Shown piece after piece: positions 35,301 through 43,295 of a stretch of DNA of 64,000 bases. The stretch covers positions 124,001 to 188,000 of the forward strand of contig JAFVTS010000028.1 of the NCBI GenBank assembly GCA_017503105.1. The letters are read 5' to 3'. This DNA is from Clostridia bacterium. GTDB taxonomy: Bacteria; Bacillota; Clostridia; Oscillospirales; CAG-272. The notes beneath the pieces are model-generated. The model was given only the letters and a program-made list of their open reading frames with translations, had not been told where the DNA came from and ran no database searches. How positions within the stretch are numbered: position 1 is the first letter of the stretch; every line of letters begins with the position of its first letter. The position numbers and the translations under genes were made by a program.

Positions 35301-36291
35301 ATACGGCTTTCTTCACCGTTACGGTAGCGGTAAGATCGGGGATGGGCTCGTAATTCTTAGCGTCACCCGTAAAGCGCGCCGTGACGGTGTACTCGCCCGC
35401 ATCCGTGCCGCCGCCAACGTAAGAAACGCTGACTCCCTCGGGAAGCGTGCCTGCGATATTTGCGGAATGAGCGCTTCCGTCATAAACGGCAGTCTTGTCG
35501 GAGAGAGTGATTCCCGACATATCGTATACGGCTTTCTTTATCTTTATGGTAGCCGTAAGATCGGGGAGAGCTAAGCCGCTGTCGGATATAAATTTAGCTT
35601 TTACCGTATATTCGCCTGCGTCGGTAACGCCGTTGCCCTCGTATTCAACCCTCACGCCATCGGGAAGCGTGCCCGAGATTTCAATAGATTTAGGAGTTCC
35701 GTCGTAAACGAACTCGGCGTCGTCAAAGGTCACGTCCGAAACGTTGGGAGGCGTTATCGTAAGCTTCGCCGTCATATCGGGAATGGGCGCGTAGTTTTTA
35801 CCATCACCCGTGAAATGCGCCGTGACGGTATGCTCGCCGACCTCAGTGCCGCCACCCTCGTAGGAAACGCTGACTCCCTCGGGAAGCGTGCCGAATATTT
35901 CTATGCCGTGGTGCGCTCCGTCGTACGTTACGGTCTTGTCAAAAAGAGCGACACGGCTCATATCGTACACCGCGGGCTTTATCGTAAGCGTGGCGGTGAT
36001 GACCTTGGGATTATAGCCCTTTTGAGTGACTGTCGCCGTGACCTTATACGTACCTGCGTCGGTATAAGCGTTCGCGGGGCTGTACGTTACGGTCGCGGTG
36101 GGGTGACCCTGCACGGTTATCTTTTTTTCCGCCCCGTCGTAGGTATACTCGGCGTCCGCGAAAACGAGCTTATCAAAATCCCGAAGGGGTGCGCCCGTGC
36201 CAGCCTGTTCTTCCGCATCCGAGCCGCAAGCACCCATAGCTAAACAAAGCACGGCAGCCAATGCAACAAACAACAATCTTATCCTTTTCAT
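32389..36291 (-). CDS. Giant lipoprotein: seven MBG repeats, LRR and C-terminal SGNH domain
   Basis: A 1300-residue lipoprotein. Signal peptide 1-21 with lipobox AMGAC (Cys 22). Residues about 39-550 are seven tandem MBG/YDG-type beta repeats of about 73 residues, each with a YDG-like strand, a V-Y-x-G-x-G turn, an AG-[ET]-[HY]-x-V strand and an FTGDxKNYEPIPD-like loop. Next come beta domains (about 550-860), a BspA-type LRR fragment (about 865-935, AFVDKGVKVLVF, GAFKNCQQLATVYMND) and an SGNH-like domain: VIVVSGSSTYQGLG (about 970-983) and YDCAYHVNDYG (about 1237-1247). The start at 36291 is set by the signal peptide. First gene of the operon with MBOAT. The repeats probably extend the enzyme outward from the membrane. 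Confidence 0.88.
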   Translation of the reverse strand: MKRIRLLFVALAAVLCLAMGACGSDAEEQAGTGAPLRDFDKLVFADAEYTYDGAEKKITVQGHPTATVTYSPANAYTDAGTYKVTATVTQKGYNPKVITATLTIKPAVYDMSRVALFDKTVTYDGAHHGIEIFGTLPEGVSVSYEGGGTEVGEHTVTAHFTGDGKNYAPIPDMTAKLTITPPNVSDVTFDDAEFVYDGTPKSIEISGTLPDGVRVEYEGNGVTDAGEYTVKAKFISDSGLALPDLTATIKIKKAVYDMSGITLSDKTAVYDGSAHSANIAGTLPEGVSVSYVGGGTDAGEYTVTARFTGDAKNYEPIPDLTATVTVKKAVYDMSGVTFSDKTVTYNGEAHYIEITGALPTGVSVRYEGNGKAEAGAHTVTAYFTGDAKNYEPIPNMTAILTVKRSDISVSFNSAEFVYDGTPKSIEITGTLPSDVTVEYFGNGVTDAGEYEVTARFTTTGNYENLPDLKAVITIRRAVYDMSGVSFTDKTVSYDGNEHSVTVQGTLPYGVSVTYVGGGVSAIGTHNVVASFTGDGKNYEPIPDMTAKLTIDGCVVTVVINDTRGASVVGDDVVSIPRGSDVEFTVKLRSTYEFVSVSVGAYDIATGKLSLENVEESITVSFNVRELEYDPNDTVRVQLKLSEGDSASVKSGAKVNLGSKIELNAADSSHNFIGWSIGDTLENGGTLLSRDKYYVLSVIPSVIGENNGMITIYSNYKSLAIVYYDPNGGTVNTDSINMKGNSYYTAVYDGEIVTVTHTDAYMNYAESVSAFWDDGTFVRDGYVLIEYNTSADGNGEAYSLGSKFYTGSTPYQTLYCIWAEATPADDFEYTDVKWGYASGIDATKAPNWKIDGVKITKYNGDAEWVVIPEMIDGKYVTTIDTGAFVDKGVKVLVFNKYILRVEDGAFKNCQQLATVYMNDSIFYMNDAALDIGSYRNLKNFYLNATMAPRFTKNDGAFAVKLSRLLASQDENRVIVVSGSSTYQGLGTPYLEALLDGDYTVINMGTTRTGTGMIFFEALQHYTHEGDIVVYAPENHVNMFGNNVMWYRSFYDTEGMYNLFRYIDISHYPSAFSALAAYNKERRYTKNPCAYEDIVVASTRTGSQIDKYGDYQKADRGYYREDEKIKYIDSYFITLNEYYKNDLLWSDVEYQTANKDYLTSDTWTDITIYDYEINRAIALIKQTGATVTFGFAPVDADDVVPEAQNKEWLLAYDKLILDYYDFDALLGTSADYVFAHTYFYDCAYHVNDYGRTYRTYQMYLDLCELLGIKDVKAIDAVGTNFKGCLFEASSDGTPVTKVEYLQ
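34640..36180 (-). repeat. Coding tandem repeat, seven units of about 220 bases
   Basis: The DNA encoding the MBG domains is repeated seven times, each unit about 73 codons. Units 3 and 6 share the same FVYDGTPKSIEI stretch, and units 4 and 5 share FTGDAKNYEPIP, showing internal duplication of blocks rather than single units. Confidence 0.85.
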
Positions 36292-36387
36292 TTTTTCTTT
36301 TCTGCTCCTTAAATATTTTTTATTTATTCTAACATATCTAAAGTTAAAAATAAAGGGTAAAAAAATAAAAAAAAGCGTTTTTCCGTT

Positions 36388-36432
36388 AAAAAAAGAAAAG
36401 TTGCACAAAAACTAAAAGTGTTTTTGTGCAAC
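36388..36432 (-). terminator. Strong inverted repeat with T-run, second terminator after the esterase
   Basis: A perfect 13-base inverted repeat GTTGCACAAAAAC (36400-36412) / GTTTTTGTGCAAC (36420-36432) with a 7-base loop. On the minus strand it is followed by TTTTCTTTTTTT. It comes just after another terminator and just upstream of the giant lipoprotein gene. The rest of this 205-base gap is A/T-rich and holds no convincing ORF. Confidence 0.75.
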
Positions 36433-36438
36433 AATAAC

Positions 36439-36479
36439 AAAAGGGAAGTATGCGATACGGTTTTCGCATACTTCCCTTT
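36439..36479 (-). terminator. Terminator of the esterase gene
   Basis: AAAAGGGAAGTATGCG (36439-36454) and CGCATACTTCCCTTT (36465-36479) form a 15-base stem. On the minus strand it is followed by TTTTGTTATTGTT. Confidence 0.88.
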
Positions 36480-36496
36480 ACTTATTTTACCCGAAA

Positions 36497-37138
36497 TCAT
36501 TGGCGTCTTGCGGATATAAGCCAAGAGAGAAGCGTGGTCTTCTCGTAGGCATCGTCCCAAACGTTGTGCGCGTCGTAGGCAAATACCGTAAGCGTAACGT
36601 TTCCGCCCGCGGCTCTGAGCCTGTCGCACATTTCGTACGAATTGGACGGAGGAACTACCTTGTCCTCAGCACCGTGAAACGCCCACACGGGAGTTTTACC
36701 TATTTGCGCTGCCCGCCAGGAAACTCCGCCGCCGCAAACGGGTCCGAGAGCCGAGAAGAACCCGGGATAGGATATTCCCATCTCCCACGTTCCGTATCCA
36801 CCCATAGAAAGACCCGTTATGGAAACTGCATCCGTATCAATATCATATTCTTTTATTATAAAATCAATAAGCTCTTTAAGCTCAAACGTCAGCTGATTCC
36901 ATATCATATCGGAGGGGCACTGCGGTGCTATAACTACCGCGGGGAGCTCTGTTCCCGCAGAGAGATATTTCGCAGGACCGTGCACGGCTATCCTGTCAAA
37001 ATCGTCCCCTCTCTCCCCTGCTCCGTGAAGTGCCACGAGAAGAGGCAGCCGCCCGTCGGATTTTTTCTTCGGAACGTAGAGCAGGTAATTCATCTTTTCT
37101 ATTCTTTTGTTTTCAAAATTGTAAACTTTTCTTTCCAT
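36497..37138 (-). CDS. Alpha/beta-hydrolase esterase (PHB-depolymerase/feruloyl-esterase-like)
   Basis: A 213-residue serine hydrolase: oxyanion region LLVALHGAGERGDDF (about 32-46), PQCPSDMIWNQ, the nucleophile elbow SITGLSMGGYGTWEM (Ser near 112), catalytic Asp in HGAEDKVVPP and His in YDAHNVWDDAY. No signal peptide is present. This short esterase type often removes acyl or feruloyl groups from carbohydrate. AGGAGCTTTGAAAA precedes the ATG. The nearby acylation operon is suggestive but not proof of a shared substrate. Confidence 0.87.
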   Translation of the reverse strand: MERKVYNFENKRIEKMNYLLYVPKKKSDGRLPLLVALHGAGERGDDFDRIAVHGPAKYLSAGTELPAVVIAPQCPSDMIWNQLTFELKELIDFIIKEYDIDTDAVSITGLSMGGYGTWEMGISYPGFFSALGPVCGGGVSWRAAQIGKTPVWAFHGAEDKVVPPSNSYEMCDRLRAAGGNVTLTVFAYDAHNVWDDAYEKTTLLSWLISARRQ

Positions 37139-37188
37139 TTTTCAAAGCTCCTATCATATTAGTGGCATACCGTGTTAAATTTTGAACA

Positions 37189-37674
37189 CTATTGCGTGAA
37201 TTTCGCTCCTGCTGCATAACGAAGGAAATCGGAAGAGAATTTGTCCGTTTTTTCCTCAATACATACGAATCTTACGATGAAATGAGCGTACTTTGAGCGA
37301 TAAAATGCGATAAGATTGTAATATCCGCTGTCGTTGTAAACGAAATACGAATACTCATCTTTATCACTTATCTCGACGTCAAGTCCGTTCGACTGTGCGT
37401 ATTTTCTTGCCACGGTGTCAGGGAACATAGAGCCGTCAAGATCGTCGTTCTCTATCCCTGCGAAGGAAAGACGAGAAATTCCGACATACGCCTCGCCGCT
37501 TGTAAAAAGAGCGTCGTACGAGTCACTTTCCACCTCGACATAGCTCGTCGGAAGATCAAGAGCTATTTCACAATAGGTGTGCCTGTAGCTCATATCCGCA
37601 TCTTCCCCATCCCCGCAGGCAACAAAGGAAAACAGGATAAGTGCCGCAAGGGCAAGAGAAAATATACTCTTCAT
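37189..37674 (-). CDS. Small lipoprotein of unknown function
   Basis: A 161-residue lipoprotein with signal peptide and lipobox FVAC (Cys 20). The mature domain (YCEIALDLPTSYVEVESDSY; the YYNLIAFYRSKYAHFIVRFV stretch) has the same order of elements as the lipoprotein at 28534-29109. No family recognised. Its start overlaps the HAD phosphatase stop (ATGA), so the two are translationally coupled. Confidence 0.75.
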   Translation of the reverse strand: MKSIFSLALAALILFSFVACGDGEDADMSYRHTYCEIALDLPTSYVEVESDSYDALFTSGEAYVGISRLSFAGIENDDLDGSMFPDTVARKYAQSNGLDVEISDKDEYSYFVYNDSGYYNLIAFYRSKYAHFIVRFVCIEEKTDKFSSDFLRYAAGAKFTQ

Positions 37675-38330
37675 CGTGAAAGTACCTCGGCGATGAGCTC
37701 CTCGGGCGACGAGATTATAACGTCCGCGCCGTTTTCAACGAGCTCCGCTCTGTCGCGGAAGCCCCACGTCACGCCGACGGTCTTTTTAGCGCCAAAAGCC
37801 TTACCCGTTTGCATATCTATATCTATATCACCTACGTAGCACACCTCGTCCGCTTTGACCCCGAGCTCCTTCATCATAATATAGAAAGCGTCGGGTGCAG
37901 GCTTCAGCGGCACTCCCTCGCGCGAGCCGAGAACCATCGAAAAGCGCGAGCCGAAGAAGCTTTCTATTGCGGGAACGACGGATTCGTGCTGCTTATTTGA
38001 TACGACTCCTACAAGAATGCCGTTTTTGATAAGCGTGTCAAGCATCTCCGTTATACCGTCGAAGGGTGCTGTCAGATAAAGAGGTGCTGAATCGTAATTG
38101 TTTCTGTACTTTTTAAATATATCCGAAACGCGCTCAGGGTCGTCTATACCCTTTGAGAAAAGTGCGCGCTCAATGAGCTTTCTCGGACCGCTGCCTGCGA
38201 AATAACGGCATTCTTCGAGCGTTATCGGAGCTATCCCCTCATTCTCAAACGTTTTATTCACGTAATAAGTTATCGTCCTTAAAGTGTCAAGAAGCGTTCC
38301 GTCAAGATCAAATATACAGCATTTAATCAT
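37671..38330 (-). CDS. HAD-family phosphatase (phosphoglycolate phosphatase-like)
   Basis: A 219-residue haloacid-dehalogenase phosphatase: motif I CIFDLDGTLLDTLRT (nucleophile Asp 8), motif II VGVVSNKQH, Lys in LKPAPDAF and motif III CYVGDIDIDMQTGK. The alpha-helical cap is of the Gph/PpaX type. The substrate could be phosphoglycolate or pyrophosphate; sequence alone does not say. It starts 8 bases after pcrA and overlaps the lipoprotein gene by four. Confidence 0.9.
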   Translation of the reverse strand: MIKCCIFDLDGTLLDTLRTITYYVNKTFENEGIAPITLEECRYFAGSGPRKLIERALFSKGIDDPERVSDIFKKYRNNYDSAPLYLTAPFDGITEMLDTLIKNGILVGVVSNKQHESVVPAIESFFGSRFSMVLGSREGVPLKPAPDAFYIMMKELGVKADEVCYVGDIDIDMQTGKAFGAKKTVGVTWGFRDRAELVENGADVIISSPEELIAEVLSR

Positions 38331-38338
38331 TTTTCACC

Positions 38339-40756
38339 TCATATTTCAATAAGCTTTGCGAAGGTTGCCATAAGGCGCTTCTCCTCACCCGTGTCAAATT
38401 TTACACCGTACAGAACGTCACCGCCCATATCTTTAACGGAAATGACCGTGCCGTCACCGAAAATTCCGTGTCGAACACGCGCACCAACGGCTATCTTCTT
38501 AAGCCCAAATCCCTCAGGTCCCGTCTTTTTCTGTGCCGTGCGGGTAACGTCGGGCTTGCGGTCAAGCTCACCGAAAGGACGCCTTTCGCCTCGGAAGGTC
38601 GGTCGGGAATACGCCGACGCATCTATTCGCGGCGGTATTCTTTTAGGACGGTCAAGCTCCGTCAGCTCTCTCGGCATTTCCTCTCTTATAAAGCAGGATA
38701 GCATACCGCCTGCGGTAGTCTTGCCGTACATCATACGGCTTTTCGCATAAGTAATGACGAGCTTTTCCTTCGCACGGGTAATAGCTACGTACGCAAGTCG
38801 GCGCTCCTCGGACATCTCCTCCTCCATTCCGAAATTCTGCGCTGACGGGAAGATGCCGTCCTCCATTCCCGCGAGAAATACCACGGGAAATTCAAGACCC
38901 TTCGCTGCGTGGATAGTCATAAGGACCACGGCGTTTGCCTCGTCGTCATACTTGTCAACGTCGCTTACGAGGGATATCTCCTCAAGGAATCCGTAAAGCG
39001 TCGGCTCTTCGTTTGCTGCGGCGCATCTCGTTTCGTATTCAACGGCGGCGGAAACGAACTCGTTGACGTACTCCATTTTTCCCTCGCCCTCAAAGCCTTC
39101 CGCCTCAAGCATAGCGCGATACCCCGAAAGCTCGTATACGTTTCTTATATATTCCGAGGGTGTGTTCGACTGTGACCTTACGTCCTCAAGCATAGAAGCG
39201 AATGCCCTGAGCTTCTCCGCGCTCTTGCCAAGAGCAGTATATTCCGAGGCACTTGATATGACCTCATACATAGATTTTCCAAGCTCCGAGGCTATGATCT
39301 CTATTGCGTCGACGGTCGCCGCGCCGATCTTGCGCTTAGGCTCGTTGATTATACGCTTCAGCCTTAAATTATCACCCGAAGAGGAAAGGACCGACAGATA
39401 CGCTATCATATCCTTGACCTCCTTGTGGTCATAGAAGCCCATATCTCCGACGACCTTGAAGGGAATTCCGCTTTTGGTAAAGGAGGTCTGAAGAGATCTG
39501 CCGAGTGCGTTGACGCGGTAAAGCACGGCGTAATCCGAATACTTTCTCTTCTCTTTATATATTCCGCCGATTATACTGTCAACGATGAATTTGCCCTCGT
39601 CGTTCTGATCCGTCGACTCGTGAATAAGTATTTTTTCGCCCGCCCCCTTCTCGCTCCAAAGGCTCTTTTTGTGGCGGTTGCCGTTATTACGGATGATCGC
39701 GTTTGCCGCGTTGAGTATATTCTCGGTGGATCTGTAATTCTGCTCAAGCTTCACGACCGTAGCGTCAGGATAGGTCTTGTCAAAATTAAGTATGTTCTCT
39801 ACCGTAGCTCCCCTGAAGCGATAAATACTCTGATCGTCGTCACCGACTACCATTATATTTCTGTATCCGTCGGAGAGAAGCTTCGTAAGGACGAATTGAG
39901 CGTAGTTGGTATCCTGATACTCGTCGACCAGCACGTAACGGAATTTATTCTGATAGTAACGTCTTACCTCCGCGTCGGATTCCAGAAGCTCGACGGTCTT
40001 CATTATTATATCATCAAAATCTACGGCGTTGTATTCCATTAGCTTCTTTTGATAGAGCTCGTAGATTTTAAGAATATCGCGACCTCGCGGATCTTTTCCT
40101 GCGTCAAAGCTGTCGGGACCTTGCAATGAATCCTTAGCCATACTTATGGCGTTTGAGACCGCCTTGACGGCGAGGAACTTCTCATCTATACCGAGCTCCT
40201 TCATACACATCGTGAGCATACGCTTTTTGTCGTCCGTGTCGTAGATGGAAAACGCCTCCCTGTACCCGAGGCGTGTGCCGTATTTGCGAAGGATCCTGAC
40301 ACACACGGAATGGAAAGTGCCCGCCCAGATGGAATCGGATATTTCCTCATCGGAAAAGGCTGAGAGGAGCCTGTCCTTTATCTCTCTTGCGGCCTTGTTG
40401 GTGAAGGTGATCGCGAGCACCGCCCACGGAGGGCACGGCTCGGAGATGAACTGCGGAAGTATCGCCTCGACCTCCTCGTCAGAGCCGTCCTCCGCCACGC
40501 TCATAAGTGCCTCCGCCATTCCAAGGCTCACCCCGTCTGGAAGCTCGTCGGTGCAGTACGCGTTACCGTATTTAATAATGTAGGAAATTCTGTTGACGAG
40601 TACGGTGGTTTTTCCGCTTCCCGCGCCCGCTAATACGAGGAGCGGCCCCTTTACCGTGAAGACCGCGCGCCTTTGCTCGGGATTAAGCCGCGAGGAATAC
40701 GCACGCTCAAAAAGAGCACGCTTGGCTGCGAGAAATTTTTCCTTTATCTGATCCAT
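38339..40756 (-). CDS. pcrA: UvrD/PcrA-type superfamily 1 DNA helicase
   Basis: An 805-residue 3'-5' helicase for repair and replication-fork maintenance. LNPEQRRAV (Q motif), Walker A LAGAGSGKT (42-50), AITFTNKAA (Ia), VDEYQDTNYAQ (II), GDDDQSIYRFRGA (III), LEQNYRS (IV), VVLMTIHAAKGLEF (V) and VAITRAKEKL (VI). The C-terminus has the PcrA/UvrD tudor-like tail (GARVRHGIFGDGTVISV). A 30-45 residue acidic insert lies between Walker A and motif Ia (about 60-105). Three smaller genes downstream are probably co-transcribed. Confidence 0.95.
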   Translation of the reverse strand: MDQIKEKFLAAKRALFERAYSSRLNPEQRRAVFTVKGPLLVLAGAGSGKTTVLVNRISYIIKYGNAYCTDELPDGVSLGMAEALMSVAEDGSDEEVEAILPQFISEPCPPWAVLAITFTNKAAREIKDRLLSAFSDEEISDSIWAGTFHSVCVRILRKYGTRLGYREAFSIYDTDDKKRMLTMCMKELGIDEKFLAVKAVSNAISMAKDSLQGPDSFDAGKDPRGRDILKIYELYQKKLMEYNAVDFDDIIMKTVELLESDAEVRRYYQNKFRYVLVDEYQDTNYAQFVLTKLLSDGYRNIMVVGDDDQSIYRFRGATVENILNFDKTYPDATVVKLEQNYRSTENILNAANAIIRNNGNRHKKSLWSEKGAGEKILIHESTDQNDEGKFIVDSIIGGIYKEKRKYSDYAVLYRVNALGRSLQTSFTKSGIPFKVVGDMGFYDHKEVKDMIAYLSVLSSSGDNLRLKRIINEPKRKIGAATVDAIEIIASELGKSMYEVISSASEYTALGKSAEKLRAFASMLEDVRSQSNTPSEYIRNVYELSGYRAMLEAEGFEGEGKMEYVNEFVSAAVEYETRCAAANEEPTLYGFLEEISLVSDVDKYDDEANAVVLMTIHAAKGLEFPVVFLAGMEDGIFPSAQNFGMEEEMSEERRLAYVAITRAKEKLVITYAKSRMMYGKTTAGGMLSCFIREEMPRELTELDRPKRIPPRIDASAYSRPTFRGERRPFGELDRKPDVTRTAQKKTGPEGFGLKKIAVGARVRHGIFGDGTVISVKDMGGDVLYGVKFDTGEEKRLMATFAKLIEI

Positions 40757-41193
40757 TTTTCAACCTGTTTTCTGTTTTTTCGATATGTTCGTTAAAATTA
40801 CTCCGAGATGCTCGGGGTTTTTCGATTTGTTTTTTCAAAAGCCACCCGTCTCGGGAAGTCAAAGGCGCTCTTTGCGCCTCTCCTTTTCCCGAAATCAAAA
40901 AAGCGTTTTTTCAAAAAAACAGTTGATTTTCAACAATAAAAATGTTAAAAATGTTGATAACTTTTTCGTGCAAAGCCTTGATTTTGCTTGACCGTTTACG
41001 GTTTTCGACAAAAAATCACAGTAGTTATCAACATTTAAGCGAGCAAACGGCTTAGTATTCAACATTCGGGACAAAACTACACGATTCCGTTTTTTCGATG
41101 TCTACAAGCCGCATTTTGCCCTTACCGAAGCTTTTGAGCCCGATTTTTTTCTGCCCTGTTTTTTGCTGATTTTCGATTCGTAAAAAATACGAC
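40757..41193. other. 437-base gene-free region upstream of pcrA with nested hairpin and inverted repeat
   Basis: I find no convincing ORF or RNA family here. It holds a nested hairpin, TCGGGAA (40851-40857) with TTCCCGA (40886-40892) around AGGCGC/GCGCCT (40863-40879), several T-runs, and a perfect 14-base inverted repeat listed separately. It is the longest stretch without a gene in the window. Confidence 0.7.
40949..41036. repeat. Perfect 14-base inverted repeat with DnaA-box-like core
   Basis: AAATGTTGATAACT (40949-40962) and AGTTATCAACATTT (41023-41036) are exact inverted copies 60 bases apart. The core TTATCAACA differs from the consensus DnaA box TTATCCACA at one base. A paired binding site for a regulator in the pcrA leader is one reading. 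Confidence 0.6.
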
Positions 41194-43266
41194 TTATTTT
41201 CTGCGCCCCTGCTTTTTACCGCCTTGGACACGGGATTTGGGCGTGCTTTTGTTAATTTCGGAGATTTTTCTTGCTTCTCGCTGAATTTTTATAGCATCTT
41301 CGCCGAAAATGCGTTCAAGCTTGCTCTTTTTCGGTGATTTTTTATCCAACACGGGCTGATAATAAGCCCTTTGTCCTTTTGAAGAAGTCTTCTTTACGGC
41401 ACCGCCGTGCGCGGGCTTTCTGCCCTTTTGCTTAGGGTCGAATCTTGCGCTTGAGCCTTGACCGAAAGCGGGCTTTACAAGAGCCGACGGCCCCGTTCCT
41501 ATCAGGTCCTCTCGCCCGGCGAGTCGAAGTGCCTCTCTTACGAGGTTTGCGTTTTCGGGCTTTGAGAACTGAAGGAGCGCTCTTTGAAGCTGCTTTTCCC
41601 TATAATCGGTAGTAACGTAAACGCTCTTTCCCGTCATCGGGTGTATGCCCGTATAGTACATCGCGGTAGATATGGTGCCAGGCGTCGGATAGAAGTCCTG
41701 CACCTGCTCTGGTGAGTAGCCCCATTTTTTGAGCCAAAGAGCCATCTCCACGGCGTCATTCATCGTCGTGCCGGGATGGCTCGACATAAGATAAGGAACG
41801 AGATACTGCTCAAGCCCCGCGGATTCGGAAAGCTCGAAGAAGCGCTTCTTGAATTTTTCAAAAACGTGGACGCCGGGCTTACCCATCATCATAAGAGCGT
41901 TATCCGAGCAATGCTCGGGAGCAACCTTCAGCTGACCCGAGGTATGCTCTGAAACGAGCTGTTTAAAGAACGTTTCGTCCTCGTCACACATCAGATAGTC
42001 AAATCTGACGCCCGATCTTACGAATACTTTCTTTACGCCTTTGACCGCCGCCACTTTTCTTAAAAGCTCCGCGTATTCCGTGTGATCTACCTTAAGATTT
42101 TTACACGGGGTGGGGGCAAGACACTTTCTGTTCTGACAAACGCCGCTTTCCCTTTGCTTATCGCAAGAGGAATAACGGAAGTTCGCCGTCGGTCCTCCGA
42201 CGTCGTTTATATATCCCTTGAAGTCAGGCATCGCGGCAATTTTCTCAGCCTCCGCGACGACGCTCTCAATACTCCTTGAGCGCACTTCCCTTCCTTGGTG
42301 AAAGGCGATGGCGCAGAAGTTGCAGGCACCGAAGCAGCCGCGGTTGTGAGTAATCGAGAATTTCACCTCGGTTATTGCGGGAACGCCGCCGAGGGGCTCG
42401 TAATCGGGATGATAATCGCGCGTGTAAGGTAACGCGTACACCTTGTCAAGCTCCTCCCTCCCAAGCGGAGGCATCGGCGGATTTTGAACGAGCATCTTGT
42501 CGCCGTAGTATTCGACGACAGCTTTTCCTCTTACCGAGTCTGCATTTTTATACTGCACGGCAAAGGCTTTGGCGTAGGCGCGCTTGTCGCTTTTAAGCTC
42601 GTCGTAATCACCCGTGACGGTATACTCAAAATGTATATCGTCACCCTTTTTAGCAAGGAATACGCAGCCTCTGACGTCACGTATTTTTCGCACGGGTACG
42701 CCCTTGTCGAGGAGTTTGGCAATTCTGGTTATAATTTTCTCGCCCATTCCGTAGGTGAGAATATCAGCTCTTGAATCTACGAGAACGCTTCTTCTGACTC
42801 TGTCATCCCAATAGTCGTAATGAGCGAATCTGCGAAGAGATGCCTCAAGGCCTCCGATGATTATCGGAACGTCGCCGTACGCCTCTCTTATTCTGTTACA
42901 GTATACTATGACCGCGCGGTCGGGTCGCTTACCCGCTTTTCCTGCGGGGCTGTAATAATCCGTGGTTCTTTTTTTCTTTGAAACCGTGTAGTGAGCGACC
43001 ATAGAGTCAATATTGCCGCTCGTGACGAGAAATCCGAGTCTCGGTCGCCCGAAGCGCTTGAAGTCCTCGGAGCTTTTATAATCGGGCTGAGCGAGCACCG
43101 CGACTCTGAAGCCCTCCGCTTCAAGCACGCGCGTAATTATCGCCGCACCGAAAGACGGGTGATCCACGTAGGCATCACCCGTTACGTATACAAAATCAAC
43201 GCAAGACCAATTTCTCTCTCGGACGTCATCCGAGGAAACGGGGAGAAAATCGCTTCTTTTGCTCAT
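41194..43266 (-). CDS. YgiQ-family radical SAM protein
   Basis: A 690-residue radical SAM protein of the YgiQ/UPF0313 family, function not established. The N-terminal part is B12-binding-like (VTGDAYVDHPSFGAAII), then IIGGLEASLRRFAHYDYWDD. The iron-sulfur motif is HNRGCFGACNFCAIAFHQG (CxxxCxxC). A Lys/Arg-rich tail ends the protein (about 610-690). The start at ATG 43266 follows AGGAGGACGAGGAAG; an upstream in-frame start is less likely. Third gene after mrnC and hisS. Confidence 0.9.
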   Translation of the reverse strand: MSKRSDFLPVSSDDVRERNWSCVDFVYVTGDAYVDHPSFGAAIITRVLEAEGFRVAVLAQPDYKSSEDFKRFGRPRLGFLVTSGNIDSMVAHYTVSKKKRTTDYYSPAGKAGKRPDRAVIVYCNRIREAYGDVPIIIGGLEASLRRFAHYDYWDDRVRRSVLVDSRADILTYGMGEKIITRIAKLLDKGVPVRKIRDVRGCVFLAKKGDDIHFEYTVTGDYDELKSDKRAYAKAFAVQYKNADSVRGKAVVEYYGDKMLVQNPPMPPLGREELDKVYALPYTRDYHPDYEPLGGVPAITEVKFSITHNRGCFGACNFCAIAFHQGREVRSRSIESVVAEAEKIAAMPDFKGYINDVGGPTANFRYSSCDKQRESGVCQNRKCLAPTPCKNLKVDHTEYAELLRKVAAVKGVKKVFVRSGVRFDYLMCDEDETFFKQLVSEHTSGQLKVAPEHCSDNALMMMGKPGVHVFEKFKKRFFELSESAGLEQYLVPYLMSSHPGTTMNDAVEMALWLKKWGYSPEQVQDFYPTPGTISTAMYYTGIHPMTGKSVYVTTDYREKQLQRALLQFSKPENANLVREALRLAGREDLIGTGPSALVKPAFGQGSSARFDPKQKGRKPAHGGAVKKTSSKGQRAYYQPVLDKKSPKKSKLERIFGEDAIKIQREARKISEINKSTPKSRVQGGKKQGRRK

Positions 43267-43295
43267 CTTCCTCGTCCTCCTTGATAATTCTCTTG

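Noticed and set aside
34640..36180. Regular repeats considered as a CRISPR array
   Set aside because: Units are about 220 bases, fully coding, and translate to MBG domains; there are no short identical repeats with unique spacers.
40707..40898. 63-codon minus-strand frame overlapping the pcrA start
   Set aside because: It overlaps the conserved pcrA start and has no ribosome binding site or likeness to known proteins.
40949..41036. Replication origin from DnaA-box-like repeats
   Set aside because: Only two non-consensus boxes, no AT-rich unwinding cluster and no dnaA/dnaN nearby.
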